Part shown: one piece after another, positions 31,916 through 38,130 of the stretch
Layout of the letters: every line of letters begins with the position of its first letter
Position numbering within the stretch: the first letter of the stretch is position 1
NCBI GenBank assembly: GCA_014378495.1
Contig: JACMNP010000188.1
Location: 1-38,130 of the forward strand
Origin: Methylotenera sp.
GTDB lineage: Bacteria > Pseudomonadota > Gammaproteobacteria > Burkholderiales > Methylophilaceae
Reading direction: 5' to 3'
Length of the DNA: 38,130 nt
Position numbers and translations under genes: made by a program
Notes under the pieces: model-generated
The model's input: only the letters and a program-made list of their open reading frames with translations
The model's database searches: none
What the model was told of the DNA's origin: nothing

Positions 31916-34000
31916 ATGATATTTACCAATAAGATGCATCACCTTAAACAACGATACCGATGTCGATTGCTTATTACGATGCTTATTACACAAATTGCCA
32001 GTTGTGCTTTTGCACCATGGGATAAATCTGTAGACAAAAATAAAACACCAGAAGTGCAAGTGGCAGAGGCTCAAGATAAGATAAGTAAGCATCCCGAAGT
32101 AACTGTTAACCGTAAAAATCTACTAGTCACGAATGAATTAGCCTCAACTAAATTACTTCGCCAGGCAGAGCAAGCACGTTCTAAAGGCCTATATGACCAA
32201 GCTAATACACTATATGATCGCGTGCTTGATTTTTTACCAGATGAGCCTTCTGCAATTAGTGGAAAATTATTAGTTGAGCGAGAGAAATCACAATTAAAAC
32301 GACTGGATAAAGCTATTGAGCTTGCGGACAATAATAAACTAGAAGATGCTAAAGAGATTGTCCACGACATATTATTGGAAAGCCCGCAGCAAATCCAAGC
32401 GTTGAATTTACAGCAACGTATCAACGAAAAATTAGCACCAACTAAAGCACAACCGCCACAACTCAAACCTCAGTTTGATAGGCCCGTCACTTTAGAACTA
32501 CGTGACGCGAATATTAAAGTGGTATTTGAAGCTTTATCACGTGCTACAGGCATTAATTTTATTTTAGACAAAGATATTAAGCCAGAAACAAAAGCAACAA
32601 TTTTTGTTAAGAAAGCGCGTATTGAAGATGCTATTGAAATGGTACTTTCAAGTAACGGCTTACAAAAAAAGGCATTGTCAGAAAATTCGGCATTAGTGTT
32701 TCCTAGCACACAGGCTAAATTAAAAGACTATCAAGATTTAATGATCCGTAGTTTTTATTTTACAAATACAAATGCTAAGCAAGTTTCCACTTTACTTAAA
32801 ACAATGCTCAAAACAAAAGACATTTTTGTAGACGAGCGTTTAAATATGCTGGTGATGCGAGATACTCCTGAGATCATTCGAATTGCAGAAAAGTTAATTG
32901 CGGCAAATGATTTAGAAGAGCCAGAAGTGATGCTGGATATTGAAGTGTTAGAAGTTAGCCGAAGTCGTTTGCAAGAACTAGGGGTTGAATTTCCAAATCG
33001 TATTGCTGTAAATAGCTTAATACCAATTACCACTGTTACCTCAGCAACCGGGGTAGTGGCAAGTTCAACAGTCAACACAGCATCACAATTGACTTTAGGA
33101 GGACTGCTCCATCTCAATCAAAATAGATTTGATGTATCTCCAAATCCGGCTGTGAATTTTAGAAAAATCACTGGGGATGTCAATTTACTTTCTAACCCTA
33201 GAATTCGTGTGAAAAATAACGAAAAAGCTAAAATATTAGTGGGTGATAAGGTGCCTATCATTACAACTACTTCTACGGCCAATGTAGGGATTTCAGAAAG
33301 CGTGCAATATGTTGATGTAGGTTTGAAGCTTGATGTTGAGCCTCGTGTGACACTCGATGATTATGTCAATATTAAAATTGGTCTAGAGGTTAGCTCGCTT
33401 GGTGAAAAAACCATTACTAAAAATGGCGCAACGGTTTATACAATCGGTACTCGCAATGCAAACACTGCATTACGGTTGAAGAACGGTGAAACACAAGTAT
33501 TGGCTGGTTTAATTTTAGATGATGAACGGAAAAACGCTAGTAAGTTACCGGGTTTAGGTGATATTCCATTATTAGGCAGATTATTCGCTAATCAAGAAGA
33601 TAAAAAAAGCAAAACAGAAATTGTATTGGCTATAACGCCAAGGATAATCGGCAATATAAGACTACCCGAAGCAGAAGTAGCCGAGTATTGGTCGGGTACA
33701 GAAAATTTAATCACTAATAAACCATTAGTAAACTTACCTGTAACTGCTTCGCCTTTAAGCCCTCAGGACAAATTAAAAGAGCAAATCCGTTCACGACAGT
33801 CTCAAACCAATGCAGAGTTAGTGCCGCCGGATGCAACGCAGGAAGCCCCTACAAGCCAACCACCGGTAGCAACCCCAGCGGAGACTTCAAAATCGCAAAA
33901 TGTACCTGAGGCAAGTCCTTCGGCATTACCTCAACAGGGGGAGTTGCAAGATTTACCACCTCCTCTGATAGATCCATCAAATCCACCGTTAGCACCATGA
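31916..34000 (+). CDS. gspD: Type II secretion secretin (outer-membrane channel)
   Basis: A 694-residue outer-membrane channel. The N-terminus is a lipoprotein signal ending TQIASCAF (lipobox IASC, C30), so it may be a self-piloting lipoprotein secretin. It continues with a TPR-like helical segment (~70-165, LLRQAEQARSKGLYDQA), an N0/STN domain (~185-265), an N1 domain (~270-340) and the secretin core (~345-590) with VNLLSNPRIRVKNNEKAKI, VGLKLDVEP and LPGLGDIPLLGRLF. A Pro/Gln/Ser-rich tail (~620-694) ends it. The TPR-like segment before N0 is unlike classical GspD and resembles secretins of Pil/T2SS hybrid systems. Overlaps the next pseudopilin by four bases. Confidence 0.93.
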   Translation: MIFTNKMHHLKQRYRCRLLITMLITQIASCAFAPWDKSVDKNKTPEVQVAEAQDKISKHPEVTVNRKNLLVTNELASTKLLRQAEQARSKGLYDQANTLYDRVLDFLPDEPSAISGKLLVEREKSQLKRLDKAIELADNNKLEDAKEIVHDILLESPQQIQALNLQQRINEKLAPTKAQPPQLKPQFDRPVTLELRDANIKVVFEALSRATGINFILDKDIKPETKATIFVKKARIEDAIEMVLSSNGLQKKALSENSALVFPSTQAKLKDYQDLMIRSFYFTNTNAKQVSTLLKTMLKTKDIFVDERLNMLVMRDTPEIIRIAEKLIAANDLEEPEVMLDIEVLEVSRSRLQELGVEFPNRIAVNSLIPITTVTSATGVVASSTVNTASQLTLGGLLHLNQNRFDVSPNPAVNFRKITGDVNLLSNPRIRVKNNEKAKILVGDKVPIITTTSTANVGISESVQYVDVGLKLDVEPRVTLDDYVNIKIGLEVSSLGEKTITKNGATVYTIGTRNANTALRLKNGETQVLAGLILDDERKNASKLPGLGDIPLLGRLFANQEDKKSKTEIVLAITPRIIGNIRLPEAEVAEYWSGTENLITNKPLVNLPVTASPLSPQDKLKEQIRSRQSQTNAELVPPDATQEAPTSQPPVATPAETSKSQNVPEASPSALPQQGELQDLPPPLIDPSNPPLAP

Positions 34001-34482
34001 CAGAGCGAGCTGATAAAGGTTTTACCTTGATTGAATTAGTGGTTACTGTCGCGATATTGGCTATTTTAGCGAGTGCTGCGATGCCTATGTTGCAAGTAAG
34101 TGTGCAACGTGTAAAAGAAAGTGAATTACGTGCAGATTTGCGCCAAATTCGAGATGCGTTAGATGCTTATAAAAAAGCATCTGATGAAGGTCATATTAAA
34201 AAAACTATTGAGCAAACTGGATACCCACCGAATTTAGATGTTTTGGTGAATGGTGTCACAGATGAAAAAGACCCGAATAAGCATAAACTTAAATTCTTGC
34301 GTAAAATCCCAGTAGACCCGATGAATAGTGAGTTTATCACTATCGATAAGCCTGAGACTAACTGGGGATTACGAAGTTATATTAGCGAAGCGGATAACCC
34401 AGCTGATGGTGATGATGTGTATGATATTTATTCACGTAGTCAGCAAATAGGCACCAACGGGATTCCTTATGCAAAATGGTAA
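33997..34482 (+). CDS. Type II secretion pseudopilin (second)
   Basis: A 161-residue pseudopilin with short leader MTERADKG|FTLIELVVTVAILAIL; Glu +5 is present. The C-terminal domain is small with LRQIRDALDAYKKASDEGHI and ends KIPVDPMNSE...ISEADNPADGDDVYDIYS, close to GspG but shorter in its loops. The start overlaps gspD's stop (ATGA). It could be a minor pseudopilin (GspH/I-like) or an extra GspG-like subunit. Confidence 0.85.
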   Translation: MTERADKGFTLIELVVTVAILAILASAAMPMLQVSVQRVKESELRADLRQIRDALDAYKKASDEGHIKKTIEQTGYPPNLDVLVNGVTDEKDPNKHKLKFLRKIPVDPMNSEFITIDKPETNWGLRSYISEADNPADGDDVYDIYSRSQQIGTNGIPYAKW

Positions 34483-34897
34483 ACATCTTGTTTTAAGGGA
34501 TTCATGCCAACTCAAAAAAAAGTGGTTAATTCTGAAAGGATTTACGCTAATAGAGTTACTGGTTGTTTTAGCTATTTTGGCGCTACTGCTCACTTTAGCT
34601 GTGCCAAAATATTTTAACAGTATAGAACGCGCAAAAGATGCGACGTTAAGGCATGACCTCAGTACCTTACGTGAAAGCATAGATAAATTTTATGCGGATA
34701 ATGGTCAATATCCTAAAACTTTAGATGACTTAGTAGACCACAAATATATTCGCCAAGTACCTGTAGATCCTATTACTGATAAAAGTACGACATGGATAAT
34801 TATTGCCCCAGAACCGCCTTTAGAGGGCGATATCTATGATATTCATAGTGGAGCGACTAGTCTTGCTAAAGATGGAAGTCGCTATGCTGACTGGTAA
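34469..34897 (+). CDS. Type II secretion pseudopilin (third)
   Basis: A 142-residue pseudopilin in the frame given: a 24-residue leader then G|FTLIELLVVLAILALLLTLAVPKYF, and a GspG-like globular domain (NGQYPKTLDDLVDHKYIRQVPVDPIT). The start overlaps the previous gene by 14 bases and has no strong Shine-Dalgarno sequence. A better-placed ATG (34504, after aaggga) is in another frame and would give the leader MPTQKKWLILKG only if the A8 run at 34514-34521 had seven A. See findings. Confidence 0.8.
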   Translation: MQNGKHLVLRDSCQLKKKWLILKGFTLIELLVVLAILALLLTLAVPKYFNSIERAKDATLRHDLSTLRESIDKFYADNGQYPKTLDDLVDHKYIRQVPVDPITDKSTTWIIIAPEPPLEGDIYDIHSGATSLAKDGSRYADW

Positions 34898-35408
34898 GAA
34901 AACACTTAATCTTGATTATAAAAATAAAGGTTTTACATATATAGGCCTATTAGCAATTATTGTGATTGCAGGAATAGGTTTAACAGGTGTCAGTGTAGTG
35001 TGGCACCAAGATATGCAGCGTGAGCGTGAAAAAGAGCTTTTATTTATCGGTGAGCAATTTCGACTAGCTATTGGACATTACTATGAGGATACCCCTAGTG
35101 GCGTAAAGCAATTTCCAAAAAAGTTGGAGGATTTAGTCATTGATAATCGCTTTCCAGTCGTTAGGAGACATTTACGTAAGCTTTATTCAGACCCCATTGG
35201 TCGTAATAAGCCATGGGGTCTAGTAACGCAGCAAGGTCAAATTATTGGTGTTTATAGCTTATCAGTACAAACTCCCACTAAGAAGTCTGGTTTTGAACCT
35301 ATGTATGAATCTTTTAAAACAGCAAGTGAATACAGCGATTGGAAGTTTATTTATAGCCCCGGCACTATTACTTCAAATACGCTAATAACTAGCCAGTCTG
35401 CTGAATAA
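34884..35408 (+). CDS. Type II secretion pseudopilin (fourth, lacking Glu5)
   Basis: A 174-residue pseudopilin-like protein. I choose the ATG at 34884, six bases after ggaag and overlapping the previous stop by 14 bases, rather than the track's 34836. The hydrophobic segment follows the pattern NKG|FTYIGLLAIIVIAGIGLTG, in which the usual Glu at +5 is a Gly, as in tip-type subunits such as GspK. The body (REREKELLFIGEQFRLAIGHYY ... FPKKLEDLV ... LRKLYSDPIG) belongs to a family often found last in betaproteobacterial T2SS operons. It ends the operon. Confidence 0.8.
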   Translation: MLTGKKTLNLDYKNKGFTYIGLLAIIVIAGIGLTGVSVVWHQDMQREREKELLFIGEQFRLAIGHYYEDTPSGVKQFPKKLEDLVIDNRFPVVRRHLRKLYSDPIGRNKPWGLVTQQGQIIGVYSLSVQTPTKKSGFEPMYESFKTASEYSDWKFIYSPGTITSNTLITSQSAE

Positions 35409-35420
35409 TTTAAATAATAT

Positions 35421-35440
35421 CAGTATTGCTATAAATACTG
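35421..35440. terminator. Small hairpin between convergent genes
   Basis: CAGTATT / AATACTG, a 7-bp stem with a 6-nt loop, between the end of the pseudopilin operon and the minus-strand transglycosylase. It overlaps the transglycosylase stop codon. Weak terminator at best. Confidence 0.4.
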
Positions 35441-36088
35441 CCTGTAATATTTAAGTACTTTTGGAACATAGTTCAGCGTTTCAGAGTAGGGCGGAATACG
35501 ATCTCCATATTTTTGGACGGCGGCTGGCCCTGCATTGTATGCAGCCAATGTTAATTGTAAATCACCTTTAAATAAATCTAGTAGTTCACGAAGATATTTT
35601 GCACCCGCTAAAATATTTTGTTTTGGGTCGTTTTTATTTAATACTTTAAAGCGTCTTGCTGTGGACGGCATCAGTTGCATCAATCCATATGCACCTCTGT
35701 TAGAGGTGGCATGCGGATTATGTTTAGATTCAACGGTGATGACTGCATGAATTAATGCAGGATCTACAGCAGTTTCGTTTGCAGCGAACATTACCTCCCT
35801 GTTAAAGGGTAACTTTCTTGCGCTCATAATGTTTTCTGATAAAACATCAGTAACTGATTGCGCATCAACTTGTTCTTCAATTTTTACCGTATAGGATTGT
35901 TCAGACCGAATATTGTTAATACTAATTTCGTCTGTTTTGGATAAGTCTATGTAAACATCCGCCTGTGCTGAATTGCATGTAATGACTGCTAAAAAGACCA
36001 ACATATTTAATATCAATATCTCAGGTGATTTTTTTTGAGAGTCGCCTAAAAATTGGATGAAAACTTTATGCATGTGCAAAGTGTGCAT
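35429..36088 (-). CDS. Lytic murein transglycosylase (SLT family)
   Basis: A 219-residue exported enzyme that cleaves peptidoglycan between MurNAc and GlcNAc with formation of 1,6-anhydro ends. The SLT domain covers ~96-215 with catalytic Glu ~E120 in VITVESKHNPHATSNRGAYG, the GLMQLMPSTA motif and AAYNAGPAAVQKYG. The start is uncertain: the track's ATG gives a 28-residue leader before a more signal-like MLVFLAVITCNSAQADV starting at 36004. It lies convergent to the T2SS operon, whose envelope assembly needs gaps in peptidoglycan, but a functional link is inference. Confidence 0.88.
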   Translation of the reverse strand: MHTLHMHKVFIQFLGDSQKKSPEILILNMLVFLAVITCNSAQADVYIDLSKTDEISINNIRSEQSYTVKIEEQVDAQSVTDVLSENIMSARKLPFNREVMFAANETAVDPALIHAVITVESKHNPHATSNRGAYGLMQLMPSTARRFKVLNKNDPKQNILAGAKYLRELLDLFKGDLQLTLAAYNAGPAAVQKYGDRIPPYSETLNYVPKVLKYYRQYL

Positions 36089-36152
36089 CAGAAATGTTAC
36101 AAATTTTATTTTTAATCTGATAAAAATCTATTGTAAGTCTAAGCGCTATTCA

Positions 36153-36178
36153 CATTTGTTGATGATTATCAACAAATG
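36153..36178. promoter_or_regulatory. Perfect palindrome CATTTGTTGAT-N4-ATCAACAAATG
   Basis: Two perfect 11-bp arms with a 4-nt centre (gatt), in the divergent region between the transglycosylase and the heme-binding gene, 65 bases from the transglycosylase start and ~160 from the other. Very likely an operator or transcript hairpin; unidentified regulator. Confidence 0.6.
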
Positions 36179-36231
36179 CTAAACAACTAGTCTTAACGGG
36201 CTATGCAAGTAATATAACAATGTCATTTTCA

Positions 36232-36256
36232 TTATCAACACTATTGTTGTTGATAA
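36232..36256. promoter_or_regulatory. Second inverted repeat with the same half-site
   Basis: TTATCAACA (36232-36240) and TGTTGATAA (36248-36256), perfect 9-bp arms with a 7-nt spacer. The half-site TATCAACA/TGTTGATA is shared with the palindrome at 36153-36178, suggesting paired sites for one regulator. Confidence 0.55.
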
Positions 36257-36336
36257 GCCATGATGCCTGCCGATTCATTGAGGAAAAGGTGTTTGTTTTA
36301 GCAACAGTCAATCAATCTATTTTCTAAAAGGATGAA

Positions 36337-37158
36337 ATGATGCAAAAAACAACACTTATTCAAATTTTGGCGACTAGTACAATACTTCTTTCAGCATTAA
36401 GTGTACATGCGGAGTCAGACGGCAACCGTGGCTACGTTGGAAGAAACGCAAATGGTTGCAAAGGTTTACCAAGCTATGAACAACTTAAGTCTGCATTAGT
36501 TAGTGCTGTTGCAGCAGATTCAACAGGATTTAATTTGAATATGTGGGCAACAATTGTTGATCGCGATGGCGTAGTTTGTGCAGTTGCTTTTTCAGGTGCT
36601 GACAGAGGATCACAATGGCCAGGCAGTCGCGTCATTTCAGCGCAAAAAGCCAACACTGCAAATGCATTTAGTTTAGATGGCTTAGCATTGTCTACAGCTA
36701 ATTTATATTCTGCAGTACAAGGAACATCAGATGCTAGCCCACTCGGAGGAAGTTTATATGGCTTGCAGTTTAGTAATCCTGTAGATACTGCAGTGGCTTA
36801 TGGTGGGAACCCCGCAGCAGTTGGAACTAAATTCGATCCTATGGTTGGTAATCGCGTAGGTGGAATTAATGTATTTGGTGGAGGGTTAGCACTTTATAAC
36901 AGCTCTAAAAAAGTAGTTGGTGCGTTAGGTTTATCTGGAGATACTTCATGCGCAGATCATAATCAAGCTTGGTTGGTACGTAAAAATTTAGGCCTAGATA
37001 ATCTGGCTGGTATTGGCGGAGTATCAGGAGATGCAACGCGTCCCGATAATATTGTGTATGACAGCATTAATGGGAATAGCAATAATATTACCGATGGTTG
37101 GGAGCAGCCAATTTGTGCCAATACTAGCAACCCAACTAGCTTGCCAGCAGTAAAGTAG
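36337..37158 (+). CDS. GlcG/HbpS-like heme-binding protein (exported)
   Basis: A 273-residue secreted protein with a signal peptide (~1-25, ending VHAES) and a GlcG/HbpS-like domain (PF03928 type): NMWATIVDRDGVVCAVAFSGADRGSQWPGSRVISAQKA (in short pieces) followed by a Gly-rich segment GGINVFGGGLALYNSSKKVVGALGLSGD. Members bind heme or corrinoids and occur in the periplasm or surface. Four Cys are visible (~42, ~80, ~205 and ~260), suggesting disulfides. The start follows aaaagga at 8 bases. It is preceded by two related palindromes and followed by an inverted repeat. Role here unknown. Confidence 0.78.
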   Translation: MMQKTTLIQILATSTILLSALSVHAESDGNRGYVGRNANGCKGLPSYEQLKSALVSAVAADSTGFNLNMWATIVDRDGVVCAVAFSGADRGSQWPGSRVISAQKANTANAFSLDGLALSTANLYSAVQGTSDASPLGGSLYGLQFSNPVDTAVAYGGNPAAVGTKFDPMVGNRVGGINVFGGGLALYNSSKKVVGALGLSGDTSCADHNQAWLVRKNLGLDNLAGIGGVSGDATRPDNIVYDSINGNSNNITDGWEQPICANTSNPTSLPAVK

Positions 37159-37181
37159 CTAGTAATTCAGCATAAAGTAAG

Positions 37182-37228
37182 TCTGTGCGATATTAATACC
37201 CATAAACAAAATTATTTTATCGCACAGA
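37182..37228 (+). terminator. Long-loop inverted repeat after the heme-binding gene
   Basis: TCTGTGCGATA (37182-37192) and TATCGCACAGA (37218-37228), perfect 11-bp arms with a 25-nt loop, 24 bp past the stop. Possible terminator or an operator for epsA. Confidence 0.4.
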
Positions 37229-37444
37229 TATCTAATAAAAAAAATTAAATAGAACTAGTTTTTCTGTAAAAGTTGTTACAAAACTGTAAGAAAAATACAA
37301 CTTAACCTTAATACTCATGTAACTAAACAAGTTAAAAATGATGCAACTTTTGAGATAAGAAGAAGAGTCATCATTACTTACGTCGATAACGATATACAGT
37401 CGAACAACGATACAGGCCTAACTACAGAACAAAGTGTAGTTTTT

Positions 37445-38130
37445 ATGGATGTAATCGCTGATTCACTGCGTGTATCCCAACGTTCACATCTGTTTAATTG
37501 GCTTCAGGGTAGCTTTCAATATTTGCTCGGCCATGAAGTAATGATTTGCGGCGTCAAACTATCTGATCATGATGCTTATCATTATGAATACTTTACCAGC
37601 ACACGCTATTTTAAAGATACTCATTTCAATGAAGTGATCAAACAAGATGTTGGTATTGTAAGTAAAGCAGTTAATTTATGGAACGCTACTGCATTACCTG
37701 TATTTATCAATGATCAATCAAAAACAGCTAATTACAATAATTATTCAGTATTTACTTTTGCTGAAGCTGATTTAAAAAACTCAGAACTTAATAGTTTTGT
37801 CGCACATGGTTTTGGTGATAATCACAGCAAAATATCAAGTGTGGTTATATTTGCTAGATTACACAAACAACTCAATTCAAATCGTGCTCATATTTTAGCG
37901 CTTATTATGCCGCATCTTCACAGCGCTTTAATACGTGTAACAAGTAATAGGACTAATACTGTGATGAACGCTAACCAAGTCACTATTAATATTACAGGCA
38001 GAGAGTCAGAAATATTACAGTGGATGCATATGGGCAAAACTAATTGGGAAATTTCTACCATTCTTGATATCAGTCCACTTACAGTTAAAAACCATGTGCA
38101 AAATATTTTACGCAAGTTAGATGTTCAAAA
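37445..38130 (+). CDS. epsA: EpsA-type LuxR regulator (3' end cut by window)
   Basis: An open frame, missing from the ORF track because it runs off the right edge without a stop. About 228 residues are visible. The N-terminal sensor part contains SLRVSQRSHLFNWLQGSFQYLLGHEVMICG, the signature I recognise from XrtB/PEP-CTERM-associated transcriptional regulator EpsA of methylotroph exopolysaccharide (methanolan-type) loci. A LuxR/GerE helix-turn-helix begins near residue 182 (ITGRESEILQWMHMGKTNWEIS ... SPLTVKNHVQNILRKLDVQ, in pieces). The ATG at 37445 lacks a Shine-Dalgarno sequence; the frame is open ~40 codons further upstream without any ATG/GTG/TTG, and family members usually begin ~20 residues earlier, so the true start is unsettled. 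It probably controls the exopolysaccharide and exosortase genes (inferred). Confidence 0.8.
   Translation, partial: MDVIADSLRVSQRSHLFNWLQGSFQYLLGHEVMICGVKLSDHDAYHYEYFTSTRYFKDTHFNEVIKQDVGIVSKAVNLWNATALPVFINDQSKTANYNNYSVFTFAEADLKNSELNSFVAHGFGDNHSKISSVVIFARLHKQLNSNRAHILALIMPHLHSALIRVTSNRTNTVMNANQVTINITGRESEILQWMHMGKTNWEISTILDISPLTVKNHVQNILRKLDVQ

Noticed and set aside
1-38130. CRISPR arrays, rRNA and tRNA genes
   Set aside because: No regularly spaced repeats and no RNA gene signatures were seen on either strand.

Overview
The window looks like chromosomal DNA from an AT-rich betaproteobacterium. A methylotroph of the Methylophilaceae (Methylotenera/Methylobacillus type) is the best guess. The guess rests on an EpsA-type LuxR regulator like that of the methanolan exopolysaccharide cluster of Methylobacillus, on two PEP-CTERM proteins, and on a Pil/Gsp hybrid type II secretion locus. 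The placement is inference; no rRNA or other phylogenetic marker gene is present.

Layout. (1) 1-300: the 5' end of a CPA1-type Na+/H+ antiporter running off the left edge (minus strand), not listed in the ORF track. (2) 531-2176: a complete IS1182-family insertion sequence with 16-bp perfect terminal inverted repeats, apparently inserted inside a palindromic intergenic repeat. (3) 2228-3512: a divergent metal pair, an RcnR/DmeR-like repressor with all four Ni/Co ligand residues and a His-rich CDF exporter (DmeF-like), sharing an intergenic operator-like palindrome. (4) 3703-11918: a copper-handling island of nine genes' scale: two DUF305 proteins, a small His/Cys protein, a Met/His-rich protein fused to a DUF2231 membrane domain, a TolC-like outer-membrane lipoprotein, a Tat-exported multicopper oxidase, a CopZ-like chaperone and a CopA Cu+-ATPase. 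There is no RND pump and no CueR/CopRS regulator in the window. (5) 12057-14906: a 949-residue RsbRD_N-PAS-GGDEF-EAL protein, bracketed by two inverted copies of a ~100-bp MITE-like repeat. (6) 15318-16909: a small secreted protein whose signal peptide is out of frame by one base in a T8 run, then a decayed tyrosine-recombinase pseudogene behind a very strong hairpin. (7) 16986-20411 (minus): a PEP-CTERM protein, a PhoA-type alkaline phosphatase and a small exported protein. (8) 20757-25686: exopolysaccharide genes (GT4 glycosyltransferase, WcaJ-like initiating sugar transferase, sugar nucleotidyltransferase) with a DUF4114 PEP-CTERM protein among them. (9) 25837-35408: a tightly overlapping type II secretion operon, gspG-gspF-gspE-pilM/N/O/P-like-gspD and three more pseudopilins. 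(10) 35429-38130: a lytic transglycosylase (minus), a GlcG/HbpS-like protein behind two related palindromes, and the truncated start of epsA at the right edge.

How it works together. The left half is metal homeostasis: cytoplasmic Cu+ is bound by CopZ and exported by CopA, periplasmic Cu is oxidised by the multicopper oxidase and bound by Met/His-rich proteins, and Ni/Co are handled by the DmeRF-like pair. The right half is cell-surface biology: exopolysaccharide synthesis, PEP-CTERM proteins that need an exosortase not present here, a T2SS that could carry the phosphatase or other exoproteins, and the EpsA regulator. The repeats, the IS element and the integrase remnant mark the copper island and its surroundings as a region of repeated insertion.
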